This document shows positions 1 through 8,238 of a stretch of 55,136 nt of DNA, piece after piece. Positions within the stretch are counted from its first letter, which is position 1. The number at the start of each line of letters is the position of its first letter. The translations under genes and the position numbers were made by a program. A model generated the notes under the pieces. The model saw only the letters and a program-made list of their open reading frames with translations, did no database searches and was not told the DNA's origin. Origin of the DNA: Amycolatopsis echigonensis (GTDB lineage Bacteria; Actinomycetota; Actinomycetes; Mycobacteriales; Pseudonocardiaceae); contig NZ_JACJHR010000062.1 of assembly GCF_014174495.1 (NCBI RefSeq), positions 1 to 55,136 of the forward strand, read 5' to 3'.

Positions 1-2034
1 GAGCAGTTCGGCCGGGACCACGACGCGGGCGATCACGCCGCCCTCGATGTCCTCGTTCTCGCGCAGCCGCACCTCGATGCCGTGCCGCTGGGCCAGCCGC
101 GCGACCACGTACAGACCCATCCGCCGGGTCACCGACACGTCCAGGTCCGGCGGGTCGGCGAGACGCTCGTTGACCTCGGCGAGGCGTTCCTCGCTCATCC
201 CGACGCCGTGGTCGGTGACCTGGATCGCCAGCGCCTTCTTGCGCGTGATGACCGCGCGGACGGTGATCTTGGTTTCCGGTTCGGAGAAGTAGGTCGCGTT
301 GTCGAGCAGTTCCGCGAGCACGTGCACGAGGTCGTGGATCGCGAGGCCCTGCACCGCGACCTCGGGCACGATGCCGATCTCGATGCGGGCGTACTGCTCG
401 ATCTCCGACACCGCCGCGCCGATCACGTCGGCCGCCGGCACCGGCTTGGGCACCGACTTCGCGAGGCCCGCGCCCGAAAGCACCAGCAGCGATTCGCCGT
501 TGCGGCGCAACCGGGTCGCCAGGTGGTCGAGTTCGAACAGGCTCGCGAGATGGTCCGGGTCCTGCTCGTCGGCCTCGAGCCGGTCGATGACGCCGAGCTG
601 GCGCTCCACCAGCCGCTGCGACCGGCGGGAGAGGTTCACGAAGATGCCGTTGACGTTCTCGCGCAGCAGAGCCTGTTCGGCGGCCATCTTGACCGCCTGC
701 TCGTGCACCACGTCGAACGAGCGCGCCACTTCGCCGATCTCGTCGCGGGTGAGGACCGGCACCGGGTCGACCGCCTTCTTCGAGGCGTTGACCGGGTCCG
801 GGTCGTCGAGGATGGCCTGCACGGTTTCCGGCAGCCGGGTGTAGGCGACGTCCAGCGCGGTCTTCCGCAGCACCCGCAGCGGGCGCAGCATCAGCCGGGC
901 GATGACGAGCATCAGCATCAGCGCGGCGACCAGCGCGGCGAGGACGATGACCCCGCCGACCCACGCCGAGCGCACCGCGTTGCTGGCCAGCTGGTCGGCC
1001 TGCGCGCGCAGCTGGGTCAGCAGGTTGACCTCGACCGCGCGCAGTTTGTCGGCGGCGACGGTGGAGTCCTGGCCGAGCTTGGTGCCGTCGAGGTTGAGCG
1101 GCTGGCCCTGCTGAGCGAAGGAGAAGGCCTGCGTCTGCAACCGCCGACGCTCGTCGACCTCGGGGCCGGAGTAAGTGTCGTTGTAGAGCTGGACCTGGTC
1201 GCCGGTGGCGTTCGCGAGGAACGCGGTGATCGACGCGTCGCCGCTGGCCTCGGCGGCCCGGGTCTCGTCGATCAGGTTGCCGGGGAAGCCGTCGCGGAAC
1301 GCGGCGATCTGCAGCGCGGAGTCGCCGCGGAGGATGTACTCCTTCGCCTCGCTGATCGACTGCGTGCTGGTGCCGAGGCGGAGCAGGTCGCGGTCGGTGG
1401 TCGCGGTGGAGACCTCGCGGCCGAGCTGGATCAGCGAGTCGAGCACCGAGGAGTAGGTGTCGAGCACCGCGCGGTCGGAGTAGGCCGACGTGGTCATCGC
1501 CGCGCGCAGCGGGCGCAGCGCGTCGAGGCGCTGGAGGCCGTGCGCGTAGCGGTCGCTGGCGGCCTGGTTGTCGTTCTCGAGGTTGACCGCGGCGTTGCGC
1601 AGGTCGTCGACGTCGCGGTCGACCTTCGCCATCTGCGCGTCGAGGCCGGTCTGGCGCAGCGGGTCGCCGGAGGAGATCCGGACCACGGCCAGCGCGCGCT
1701 CGCGCTGCAGGTCGTGCACCACGGCGGTGACCTTCTCGGCGAAGGCGACCTGGCTGGCGGTGTGGTTGAGGTCGACCGCCGACCGCACGTCGTCGACCAC
1801 GCGCAGCACGCCGAGCACCAGCGCGGTGATCGTGGGGATGAGGAGAATGAGCGCGAGCTTGGACCGCAACCGCCAGTTGCCGAGCGCGAGCCAGGACCGC
1901 TGCTGCGCGGTCCCCGCGTCTTCCCGAGCGAAGGCCTCCCCCGCCCCCGCGGTGTCTTCGTTCGGCACCGCCGCACCACCGTCCGGGCCCGAGGGGCCCG
2001 TTGTTTCCGAACCTGCCGTGGCCACTACGCGCAC
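1..2034 (-). CDS. NIT-domain sensor histidine kinase, C-terminus beyond window (copy 1)
   Basis: Membrane sensor kinase whose gene runs off the left edge; 678 codons are visible. The reverse strand reads a short polar N-terminus, a first membrane segment near residues 52-72, a long extracytoplasmic alpha-helical region typical of the nitrate/nitrite-sensing (NIT) domain, and a second membrane segment (about positions 905-970). A HAMP-like linker follows, then the conserved block LFELDHLATRLRRN with its phosphoacceptor-type His, and an HATPase domain with LAELLDNATYF (N box) and DHGVGM (G1 box). It closely resembles the 900-residue kinase at 10883-13585. GTG at 2034 is chosen because GGGAG lies just upstream; GTG at 2025 is an alternative. 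It is divergent from a substrate-binding lipoprotein gene. The ligand is not known; NIT is a family name and does not prove nitrate sensing. Confidence 0.9.
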   Translation of the reverse strand, partial: MRVVATAGSETTGPSGPDGGAAVPNEDTAGAGEAFAREDAGTAQQRSWLALGNWRLRSKLALILLIPTITALVLGVLRVVDDVRSAVDLNHTASQVAFAEKVTAVVHDLQRERALAVVRISSGDPLRQTGLDAQMAKVDRDVDDLRNAAVNLENDNQAASDRYAHGLQRLDALRPLRAAMTTSAYSDRAVLDTYSSVLDSLIQLGREVSTATTDRDLLRLGTSTQSISEAKEYILRGDSALQIAAFRDGFPGNLIDETRAAEASGDASITAFLANATGDQVQLYNDTYSGPEVDERRRLQTQAFSFAQQGQPLNLDGTKLGQDSTVAADKLRAVEVNLLTQLRAQADQLASNAVRSAWVGGVIVLAALVAALMLMLVIARLMLRPLRVLRKTALDVAYTRLPETVQAILDDPDPVNASKKAVDPVPVLTRDEIGEVARSFDVVHEQAVKMAAEQALLRENVNGIFVNLSRRSQRLVERQLGVIDRLEADEQDPDHLASLFELDHLATRLRRNGESLLVLSGAGLAKSVPKPVPAADVIGAAVSEIEQYARIEIGIVPEVAVQGLAIHDLVHVLAELLDNATYFSEPETKITVRAVITRKKALAIQVTDHGVGMSEERLAEVNERLADPPDLDVSVTRRMGLYVVARLAQRHGIEVRLRENEDIEGGVIARVVVPAELL

Positions 2035-2437
2035 GCTCCCGGCAGGTAATCCGCCGCCCGCGTGGTCTGGACCGCAGCCCGGCCTGGTGCACCCTTTCGA
2101 GTGAAAAGATCGACTTCAGGGTGCGGCTGCCCGTCGCCTCGGGCGCGGAATCGGTTCAGGTCTGGCATGACGTTCGGTCCCCGCACGTGGTCGATCTCTT
2201 AGTCCGTTCGGCCGAGGCCACCCTGCGCCGGCTCGTCGCCGGCGTGCGCGGAGAGCCTTTTCCCAAGTCGCGCTCTCACTACATCGGTGGTCCACACCTC
2301 ACATTGCAGGAGCAGAGGGTAGCGAACGCCCGGCCCGTTTGTAACCCTCCAGAAGTTGCCCGGAGAGCACCCAGGCAGCGGATCAAGGCCTCCCGGGCAC
2401 CCACAGGACGTCCACATACCCCCACATACCAGGCGAT

Positions 2438-2453
2438 TCGATCACCTGATCGA
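2438..2453. promoter_or_regulatory. Palindrome, candidate operator upstream of the ABC operon
   Basis: Perfect 7-bp arms TCGATCA and TGATCGA with a 2-bp centre, about 40 bp upstream of the -35-like element of the ABC operon. Its size and placement suit a dimeric repressor or activator site; which regulator binds is unknown. Confidence 0.4.
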
Positions 2454-2491
2454 GTGACCAGTGCCACTTCTGAATCGTATATGAACACCCA

Positions 2492-2521
2492 TTGTGAGTG
2501 ATCGTCCTGGTTCTCTACAGT
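2492..2521 (+). promoter_or_regulatory. Candidate promoter for the ABC operon
   Basis: TTGTGA (2492-2497) and TACAGT (2516-2521) are separated by 18 bp and resemble a primary sigma factor promoter. Transcription would begin near 2528, exactly at the GTG of the short ORF described separately. Confidence 0.4.
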
Positions 2522-2527
2522 AGCCGC

Positions 2528-2590
2528 GTGACTCCGGACAATGAGCCACCTTCCCCCCGCGTCCATCCCAGACGCGGGCCCATTTGCTAG
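2528..2590 (+). CDS. Possible leaderless leader peptide of the ABC operon (20 codons)
   Basis: GTG at 2528 lies seven bases after the -10-like TACAGT, so translation could start at the mRNA 5' end. The 20-residue product is rich in Pro and Arg and its last sense codon is Cys (TGC). Its TAG stop at 2588-2590 overlaps the AGGAG ribosome binding site (2589-2593) of the lipoprotein gene, a layout that allows translational coupling or attenuation. A role resembling the cysteine leader peptides of actinobacterial sulfur operons is inference only; a chance ORF is quite possible. Confidence 0.3.
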   Translation: MTPDNEPPSPRVHPRRGPIC

Positions 2591-2598
2591 GAGCAACC

Positions 2599-3624
2599 TT
2601 GTTTGATGAAGCGGTGAGCGGCCGGCGCAGTTACGGGAGGCGCGGGTTCCTGTCGCTCGCGATGGCGGGCGGTGTCGCGATGACCGCCAGCGGCTGCGGC
2701 CTGCTGGGAGGATCGGACAGTTCAAGCAGTTCGAACGGCGGCTCCGGGGTCGAGAAGACCAAGATCAAGGTCTCGATCATGCCGACGATCGACGTGGCGC
2801 CTTTCCACCTCGCGGTCCAGAACGGCTACTTCAAGAACGAGGGGCTCGACGTCGAAGCCGTCGACGCGGCCAGCGGTGACGCGTCGCTGCAGAAGCTGCA
2901 GGCGGGCGAGGTCGACATCGCCTACGCCAGCTACACGCCGTTCTTCATCGCCAAGAGCAAGGGCGCCGCGGACATCAAGCTCGTCGCCGACGCGTCTTCG
3001 GCCGGTCCGAAGAGCACCGAGGTCGTGGCGATGCCGAACAGCAACATCAAGAACGTGCACGACCTGGCGGGCAAGCGGATCGCGATCACCGCCACCAATA
3101 CGATTTGCGACACGCTGACCAAGTCGGTCATGCGCGACAACGGCGTCAACTACAACGACGTGAAGTGGGTCTCGCTGCGGTTCCCGGACATCGGCCCCGC
3201 GGTCAAGCGCGGCGACGTCGACGCGGGCTTCCTGACTGAGCCGTTCATCACGCAGTCGGCGAAGGTCAACGGGACCGTCGAGGTCATCGACACCGCTTCC
3301 GGCGGAACCAAGGACTTCCCGACCGCGGGCTACGGTTCGCTCGGCAAGTTCACCGACGCGAACCCGAAGACGGTCGCCGCGTTCCAGCGCGCGATGCTCA
3401 AGGCCACCAAGGAAGCGGCCGACCGCTCCAAGATCGAGCCGCTGATGATCCAGTTCTCGAAGGTGGACGAGGCGACCGCGAAGCTCACCACGCTGCTCAC
3501 CTTCCAGTCCACTTTGGACGCCCGGCGCATCCAGCGCGTGCCGGACCTGCTGCAGCAGTTCGGTTCCATCCAGTCGAAGATCGACGTGCAGTCGATGATC
3601 GTCCCGCAGGCGAACGCGTCCTGA
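2599..3624 (+). CDS. ABC transporter substrate-binding lipoprotein, SsuA/TauA/NMT1 type
   Basis: Extracytoplasmic binding protein of an importer for a small organic anion, in the family that includes sulfonate, taurine, nitrate and thiamine-precursor binding proteins; the substrate cannot be read from sequence. The start is TTG at 2599, preceded by AGGAG with 5-base spacing. Residues 14-18 are RRGFL (Tat-like) and the lipobox ASGC puts the lipidated Cys at residue 33, followed by a Gly/Ser-rich tether. The mature part shows the NMT1-like pattern: APFHLAVQNGYFKNEGLDVE, then the LQAGEVDIAYASYTPFF loop and DAGFLTEPFI. It is first in an operon: the permease starts 2 bases after its stop. A paralogue lies at 13763-14722. 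Confidence 0.9.
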   Translation: MFDEAVSGRRSYGRRGFLSLAMAGGVAMTASGCGLLGGSDSSSSSNGGSGVEKTKIKVSIMPTIDVAPFHLAVQNGYFKNEGLDVEAVDAASGDASLQKLQAGEVDIAYASYTPFFIAKSKGAADIKLVADASSAGPKSTEVVAMPNSNIKNVHDLAGKRIAITATNTICDTLTKSVMRDNGVNYNDVKWVSLRFPDIGPAVKRGDVDAGFLTEPFITQSAKVNGTVEVIDTASGGTKDFPTAGYGSLGKFTDANPKTVAAFQRAMLKATKEAADRSKIEPLMIQFSKVDEATAKLTTLLTFQSTLDARRIQRVPDLLQQFGSIQSKIDVQSMIVPQANAS

Positions 3625-3625
3625 C

Positions 3626-4393
3626 GTGCGCCTCGTCCGGAACCTGACCGGCCTGCTCGGCTTCCTCCTGATCTGGGAGGCCGTCGTGCGGGCCGGTCTG
3701 ATCGACCAGAACGACCTTCCCCCGCCGACCGTCGTGTTCGCCCGGATCGGCGAACTGCTCGGCGACGTCGAATTCGTCCGCGACGTGATCGCCTCGGTGC
3801 TCGCCTGGTTGATCGCCCTGCTCATCTCGATCGCCATCGCGGTCCCCGCCGGCCTGCTGCTCGGCAGCATCCGCTGGCTGCGCGACGCCACCAAGGCGAT
3901 CGTCGAATTCCTGCGGCCGATCCCTTCCGTGGCACTGATTCCGCTGGTGCTGATCGTGGTCGGCGGCGGCCCGGAAGCGAAGATCACGCTGGCCGTGTAC
4001 GCGGCGGTGTGGCCGATCCTCTTCAACACCATTTACGCACTGGCTGAAATCGACCCGCTGCTGCTGGAAACCGCGCGTACGTACGGAACTCCGCGCGCGC
4101 GGGTGCTGACCTCGGTCGCGCTGCCGCACGCCGCGCCGTTCGTGTTCACCGGGATCCGGCTGTCCGCGGCGATTTCGCTGATCCTGGTGATCAGCACGGA
4201 ATTCCTGGCCGGGGCGAAACTCGGCATCGGGCAGTTCGTGCTCGAGGCCAGTTCCGGGCCGGGCCGGATGGACCTGGTGCTCGCCGGAACGGTCGTCGCC
4301 GGGGTCCTCGGCTACCTCGTCAACGAGGGCCTGGAACGGCTGGGCCACCGGCTGTTCCGCTGGAGCAGCGCCGTCGAAGGAGCCGCCGCGTGA
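3626..4393 (+). CDS. ABC transporter permease, SsuC/TauC family (first)
   Basis: Inner-membrane subunit of the importer encoded by this operon, 255 residues. About six hydrophobic segments are visible, and the binding-protein-dependent transport signature (EAA loop) reads ETARTYGTPRARVLTSVALP, the site contacting the ATPase. The GTG start follows the lipoprotein stop by one base and the stop overlaps the next permease (GTGA). The tail after residue about 240 is short and Ala-rich. With the second permease it would form a heterodimeric channel. Confidence 0.9.
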   Translation: MRLVRNLTGLLGFLLIWEAVVRAGLIDQNDLPPPTVVFARIGELLGDVEFVRDVIASVLAWLIALLISIAIAVPAGLLLGSIRWLRDATKAIVEFLRPIPSVALIPLVLIVVGGGPEAKITLAVYAAVWPILFNTIYALAEIDPLLLETARTYGTPRARVLTSVALPHAAPFVFTGIRLSAAISLILVISTEFLAGAKLGIGQFVLEASSGPGRMDLVLAGTVVAGVLGYLVNEGLERLGHRLFRWSSAVEGAAA

Positions 4394-5214
4394 GCGTGGT
4401 CGAGAAGCCGTCCACCGTGACGCGCCGGATGAGCCGCGGCATCAGCGGGTTCGCCCGCAAGTGGCTGCTGTTCGCGATCTTGGTGGTGCTGTGGGAGATC
4501 GCGACCCAGCTGAGCGAAAGCGTGTTCTTCCCGCCGCCTTCGAAGATCGCGGCCGCGGCGGCGAAACTGTGGTTCTCCGGCCCGGCTTCGCAGCTGTTCC
4601 TCGGCGATCCGGTGTTCGACCACATCCTGCCGAGCCTCGGCCGGGTGCTCGGCGGCTGGCTGCTGTCGGTGGTCATCGGCGTCGCGCTCGGCACGGCGCT
4701 GGGCCGCTCGCGCACCGGAATGGATTACGTGGGGCCGCTGTTCGCGTTCTTCCGCGCCATCCCGCCGCCCGCGCTGGTGCCGGTGTTCATCATCCTGTTC
4801 GGCATCGGGCCGGGCATGCAGACCGCGACGATCATTTTCGGTTCGCTCTGGCCGGTCCTGATGAACACAGTGGACGGTGTCCGGTCGGTCGACAAGGTCA
4901 AGACGGAGACGGCGCGCGCGTTCCGCACGCCGAAGCGGTACTGGATCGGGCTGGTCGTGCTGCCCGCGGCGCTGCCGAAGATCTTCGCCGGGCTGCGGCT
5001 GTCGCTCTCGATCGCGCTGATCCTGATGGCGATCTCCGAACTGGTGGGTGCGCTCAACGGCATCGGCTACGCGCTGCTCGCCGCCCAGCGCTCGTACGAC
5101 TTCGACCAGATGTGGGCCTGGATCGTGCTGCTGGGCATCCTCGGGTACGGGTTCAACGCCGCGCTCCTCGGCATCGAACGCCGGGTGCTCGGCTGGCAGC
5201 CCGGCCGGAACTAG
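4390..5214 (+). CDS. ABC transporter permease, SsuC/TauC family (second)
   Basis: Second channel subunit, 274 residues, beginning at a GTG that overlaps the previous stop by 4 bases. Its EAA loop reads ETARAFRTPKRYWIGLVVLP, clearly related to but different from the first permease. Two distinct permeases are less common than the single homodimeric SsuC/TauC and suggest a duplicated subunit. An N-terminal extension of about 20 polar residues precedes the first membrane helix. The ATPase gene follows after 14 bases. Confidence 0.9.
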   Translation: MSVVEKPSTVTRRMSRGISGFARKWLLFAILVVLWEIATQLSESVFFPPPSKIAAAAAKLWFSGPASQLFLGDPVFDHILPSLGRVLGGWLLSVVIGVALGTALGRSRTGMDYVGPLFAFFRAIPPPALVPVFIILFGIGPGMQTATIIFGSLWPVLMNTVDGVRSVDKVKTETARAFRTPKRYWIGLVVLPAALPKIFAGLRLSLSIALILMAISELVGALNGIGYALLAAQRSYDFDQMWAWIVLLGILGYGFNAALLGIERRVLGWQPGRN

Positions 5215-5228
5215 GAAGGTTTCCCGTT

Positions 5229-6086
5229 ATGTCGACCATGCTCGAGGTCTCCGGCCTCAGCCACCGCTACGGCAGCGGCGAGTCCGCGCACGTCGCGGTC
5301 AACGAACTGTCGTTCACGGTGGAGACCGGGCAGCTGGCGTGCATCGTCGGCCCGTCCGGCTGCGGCAAGTCCACGCTGCTGCGCGCGATCGCCGGCCTGA
5401 TCCCGCCGACCGCGGGCACGGTGAGCCTGCACGGCGACCGCGTCACCTCGGTGCCGGACGATCTCGCCGTGGTGTTCCAGGACTACAGCCGCTCCCTGTT
5501 CCCGTGGCTGTCGGTCGCGAAGAACGTGGAATTCCCGCTGCGCTGGAGCAAACTCGACAAGGCGACCCGGCGTGCCCGGGCCGCCGAAGCACTCGCCGCG
5601 GTCGGTTTGTCGGCCGCGGAGAGCAAGTACCCGTGGCAGCTGTCGGGCGGGATGCAGCAGCGGGTGTCGATCGCCCGTGCGCTGGCCAGCCGTCCGGCGC
5701 TGCTGCTGATGGACGAGCCGTTCGCGTCGGTGGACGCCCAGACGCGGTTTGAGCTGGAGGATCTGCTGCGCCGGGTCCAGGTCGAACAGGGCACGACGGT
5801 GTTGCTGGTGACGCACGACATCGACGAGAGCGTGTACCTGGGCGACCGGGTGCTGGTGCTGTCGAAGTCGCCGGCCCGGATCGTGGCGGATTTGAAGGTG
5901 GATCTGCCTGCCCAGCGGGACCAGATCACCACGCGGGAATCGGCGGAATTCGTTTCGCTGCGCGGTGAAGTGGCCAGGTTGCTGCACGGTCCGGCGGTGC
6001 AGGCGGCGGCTGACCTCGCGGAGCACGAGGCGGCGGAGGCTGCGGCTTCGTCCGAATCGGACGCGGTCGTCTCGGAGAAGAAGTAG
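5229..6086 (+). CDS. ABC transporter ATP-binding protein, SsuB/TauB family
   Basis: Energises the importer. ATG at 5229 is preceded by GGAAGG. The 285-residue protein has Walker A GPSGCGKST (41-49), Q-loop Gln84, signature LSGGMQQ (138-144), Walker B LLLMDEP (158-164) and switch His196 in VTHD, all intact. The C-terminus carries an extra acidic, Ala/Glu/Ser-rich tail of about 30 residues not needed for the fold. It is the last gene of the four-gene operon; its TAG stop directly abuts the stop of the convergent gene. Confidence 0.93.
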   Translation: MSTMLEVSGLSHRYGSGESAHVAVNELSFTVETGQLACIVGPSGCGKSTLLRAIAGLIPPTAGTVSLHGDRVTSVPDDLAVVFQDYSRSLFPWLSVAKNVEFPLRWSKLDKATRRARAAEALAAVGLSAAESKYPWQLSGGMQQRVSIARALASRPALLLMDEPFASVDAQTRFELEDLLRRVQVEQGTTVLLVTHDIDESVYLGDRVLVLSKSPARIVADLKVDLPAQRDQITTRESAEFVSLRGEVARLLHGPAVQAAADLAEHEAAEAAASSESDAVVSEKK

Positions 6087-6806
6087 TCAGAGCTTCGGAA
6101 ACCACACCGAGACGTCGGCAAGGGCGTCCAGGGTTTCGGAATCAAGTTTTCCGGCAGCGGTTTCCGCTTCGGCGACCACCATCGCGCGACCGTCCACTCT
6201 GGACTGAAAGTGGTGGCCGGATAATTTCACGCCGTCGAGGCCGAGCAGGGCGGCGCCGAGGGGTTTGATGTCCCCGCTGCCCTGCACCTCCTCGACCTTC
6301 TGGCAGCCCTCGGCCTCGCTCCTCTGCGAAAACCCCACGCGGGCAACGGAAATCACCGCGGCGTTGCCGTGCCCGTCGCCGACCGCGAAGAGGTTTCGGT
6401 CCAATGAGGTGCAGCGGTGCTGTGCGAGATACTCGCGGACGCGGTCGGTGGAGTTCAGCAGGCAGTCGAGCTCGTGTTTCGCCGCCTGCTTCAGCTGTTT
6501 GAGCTTGAACCGGCTGAAGGTCTCGTCCTTGCGGCCACGCTGAGCTGACTTCTTGCCCTCGGCCTTGCGTGTCTTGAGGCTCCGGCCGGGCAAGGAATCC
6601 GCGACGTCTCCGGCGAGGTTTCCCGGCAGCGCCTCCACCGCCCCGGATCCCACGCTCGCCGCACCGCCGAGTCCGGCCGCGGTCCCGCCGCCGACCACGA
6701 CGGCTACTGCCGCTCCGACTACGAAAACCTTTGCCCCGCCGCCTTTCTTGGGCGTAATCGGGTACACCGTCCCATCCGGACGGGTCGCGTACTTCTGCTT
6801 CGCCAC
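6087..6806 (-). CDS. Hypothetical membrane-anchored protein
   Basis: I do not recognise the family. The 239-residue product begins with about 25 basic/polar residues (XPDGTVYPITPKKGG-like), has one Gly/Val/Ala-rich membrane segment near residues 27-50, a Lys/Arg-rich stretch (about 78-112), and a C-terminal region with three Cys and a GDGHGNAAVISVARVGF segment. No catalytic motif is evident. It stands alone between the convergent ABC operon (zero-base gap) and the acyl-CoA dehydrogenase stop. Confidence 0.7.
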   Translation of the reverse strand: MAKQKYATRPDGTVYPITPKKGGGAKVFVVGAAVAVVVGGGTAAGLGGAASVGSGAVEALPGNLAGDVADSLPGRSLKTRKAEGKKSAQRGRKDETFSRFKLKQLKQAAKHELDCLLNSTDRVREYLAQHRCTSLDRNLFAVGDGHGNAAVISVARVGFSQRSEAEGCQKVEEVQGSGDIKPLGAALLGLDGVKLSGHHFQSRVDGRAMVVAEAETAAGKLDSETLDALADVSVWFPKL

Positions 6807-6897
6807 TCGCTGCCCCTCCCCTGGACACCAAGACCGAAGCGATCAAGATAGCCCGTGAGCAGCGCACACTCACCCGGTTCCGACCGGGTTCACCCGT

Positions 6898-8115
6898 TCA
6901 GCCCTTCGCGCGGGAATCCGGTCCGGTCTCGTCCGGGCCGATCTCCGGCAGCGTCCGCACGCCCAGCACGTTGGCCCCGACCAGTTTCCGGGTCGCCAGG
7001 TTGCCCATCGGCATGAACGTGCTCGCCTGCACGTCCCGCCACATGCGCTCGAACGGCAGCGCCTTCGTGTAGGACATGCCGCCGAGTGCGTCGACCAGCC
7101 GCTGCATGATCTGCACCGCGTTGTTCGCCGCCGTGTACTTCACGATCGCGCTGCGGGCCACGCCGTCCTGGATGTCTCCGGTGAACAACCGGCGGCTCGT
7201 CACCTCGTCGGCCTGGCGGTAGATCAGCGCGCGGGAGCTTTCCAGCAGGATCTGGCATTCGCCGATCACGTCCTGCAGCACCGGATCCTCCGCCTTGCCG
7301 CGCTGGACCAGCGTTCGCACGGTCCAGTCCAGCGCGCCCGCCGCGATTCCCGTGTAGACCGCCGAGAACGCGGGCATCGCCCAGGCCCAGACAGTTTCCA
7401 GCACCCGCGAGTCGAGGTGTTTCACCGGCAGCGAGTGGACGACCGCCGCGTCCTCGACGAACACCTTGTCCAGTTCGACGTCGTTGCTTTGGGTGCCGCG
7501 CATGCCCATCGTGTTCCACGTCTGGTGGATCGTGACGCCGGGCTGGTCCAGCGCGATCTGGCACAGCAGCAGCCGAGGGCCGCCGTCGGCGTCCTCGTAG
7601 CGGGCGGTGGTCGAGCAATGCGTGGCGACGGCCGAGTTGGTCGCGAAGCTCTTGCGGCCGGTCAGTTCGAAGCCGCCTTCGACGCGGACGGCGCGGGTTT
7701 TCGCGTCCGTCATGTCGTTGCGCAAGCCCGTTTCGCTGGTGATCGACGCCCAGATCAGTTCGCCGTCCACCGCTTTGCGCAGCAGTTCCGCCAGCCGGGG
7801 CGCCTTCGTGCGCCGCCAGACACTCGCCCACTGTCCCAGCGGCGACAGGTGCATGGTGAACGCCAGCGCGGTCGCGCCGTCGCCCATCGCCAGCCGTTCC
7901 AGCACCGGCAGGATCTCCGGCAGCCCGGCGCCGAACCCGCCGAGTTCTTCCGGGACAGACAGCCGGAGGAAGCCCGCTTCCCGCAGGTCGTCGTAGTTCT
8001 CGTGCGGGAAGGTGTTGTCGCGGTCGTGCTCGGCCGCGCGCTCGGCGAAAACGTCCGCGAGCTTGGCGGCGCGGTCGACGAGGGCCTGCTGCTTGGGCGT
8101 CAGGAGAGGCTGCAC
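6898..8115 (-). CDS. Acyl-CoA dehydrogenase family flavoprotein
   Basis: FAD-dependent acyl-CoA dehydrogenase-like enzyme of about 405 residues. It has the N-terminal helical domain, a middle beta domain with WASITSETG (flavin/substrate loop) and GRKSFATNSAVATH, the motif WNTMGMRGTQSNDVELDKVFV, and the C-terminal helical domain with ALGGMSYTKALPFERMWRDV, including the Arg-containing end typical of the family. The Glu catalytic base is not obvious in the usual place, so a specialised or desulfurisation-type member (DszC-like) is possible. GTG at 8115 is chosen because upstream in-frame starts would lie inside the terminator hairpin of the protease gene. Substrate unknown. Confidence 0.85.
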   Translation of the reverse strand: MQPLLTPKQQALVDRAAKLADVFAERAAEHDRDNTFPHENYDDLREAGFLRLSVPEELGGFGAGLPEILPVLERLAMGDGATALAFTMHLSPLGQWASVWRRTKAPRLAELLRKAVDGELIWASITSETGLRNDMTDAKTRAVRVEGGFELTGRKSFATNSAVATHCSTTARYEDADGGPRLLLCQIALDQPGVTIHQTWNTMGMRGTQSNDVELDKVFVEDAAVVHSLPVKHLDSRVLETVWAWAMPAFSAVYTGIAAGALDWTVRTLVQRGKAEDPVLQDVIGECQILLESSRALIYRQADEVTSRRLFTGDIQDGVARSAIVKYTAANNAVQIMQRLVDALGGMSYTKALPFERMWRDVQASTFMPMGNLATRKLVGANVLGVRTLPEIGPDETGPDSRAKG

Positions 8116-8179
8116 CCGGCCATCAAAACAGCGTCCCGGATCTTGGTCAATCAGCCATTGTCCGCAGTGCTTCAGTCCA

Positions 8180-8228
8180 CAAGAAACCGCGAGTGCCTGC
8201 CCCGGAATTCCCGGGACAGGCACTCGCG
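8180..8228 (-). terminator. Terminator hairpin of the sedolisin gene
   Basis: Inverted repeat 8188-8228 with 12-bp outer arms CGCGAGTGCCTG/CAGGCACTCGCG and a GC-rich inner stem around AATT. On the minus strand it is followed by a T-rich stretch. It starts 10 bases after the protease stop. Confidence 0.75.
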
Positions 8229-8238
8229 AGAGCCGTGG

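Larger units (their letters stand above)
2035..2598. other. Long divergent intergenic region between kinase 1 and the ABC operon
   Basis: 564 bases without a convincing large gene. It holds an inverted repeat with arms TCGATCA/TGATCGA separated by CC (2438-2453), a promoter-like pair (2492-2521), a possible leaderless short ORF (2528-2590) and a hairpin with arms CCCGCGTC/GACGCGGG (2556-2578) just before the lipoprotein ribosome binding site. The left half (2035-2430) shows nothing I can name; the open frames there have no family resemblance. Confidence 0.6.

Noticed and set aside
82..2049. Long 655-codon open frame on the plus strand
   Set aside because: Antisense shadow of the NIT kinase gene; composition is Arg/Asp/Gly/His-biased and the opposite strand encodes clear kinase motifs.
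2001..2725. Open frames in the kinase 1 / ABC spacer (plus 2001-2501, minus 2199-2417 and 2279-2725)
   Set aside because: No ribosome binding sites or recognisable domains, and they overlap the flanking genes or the promoter region.
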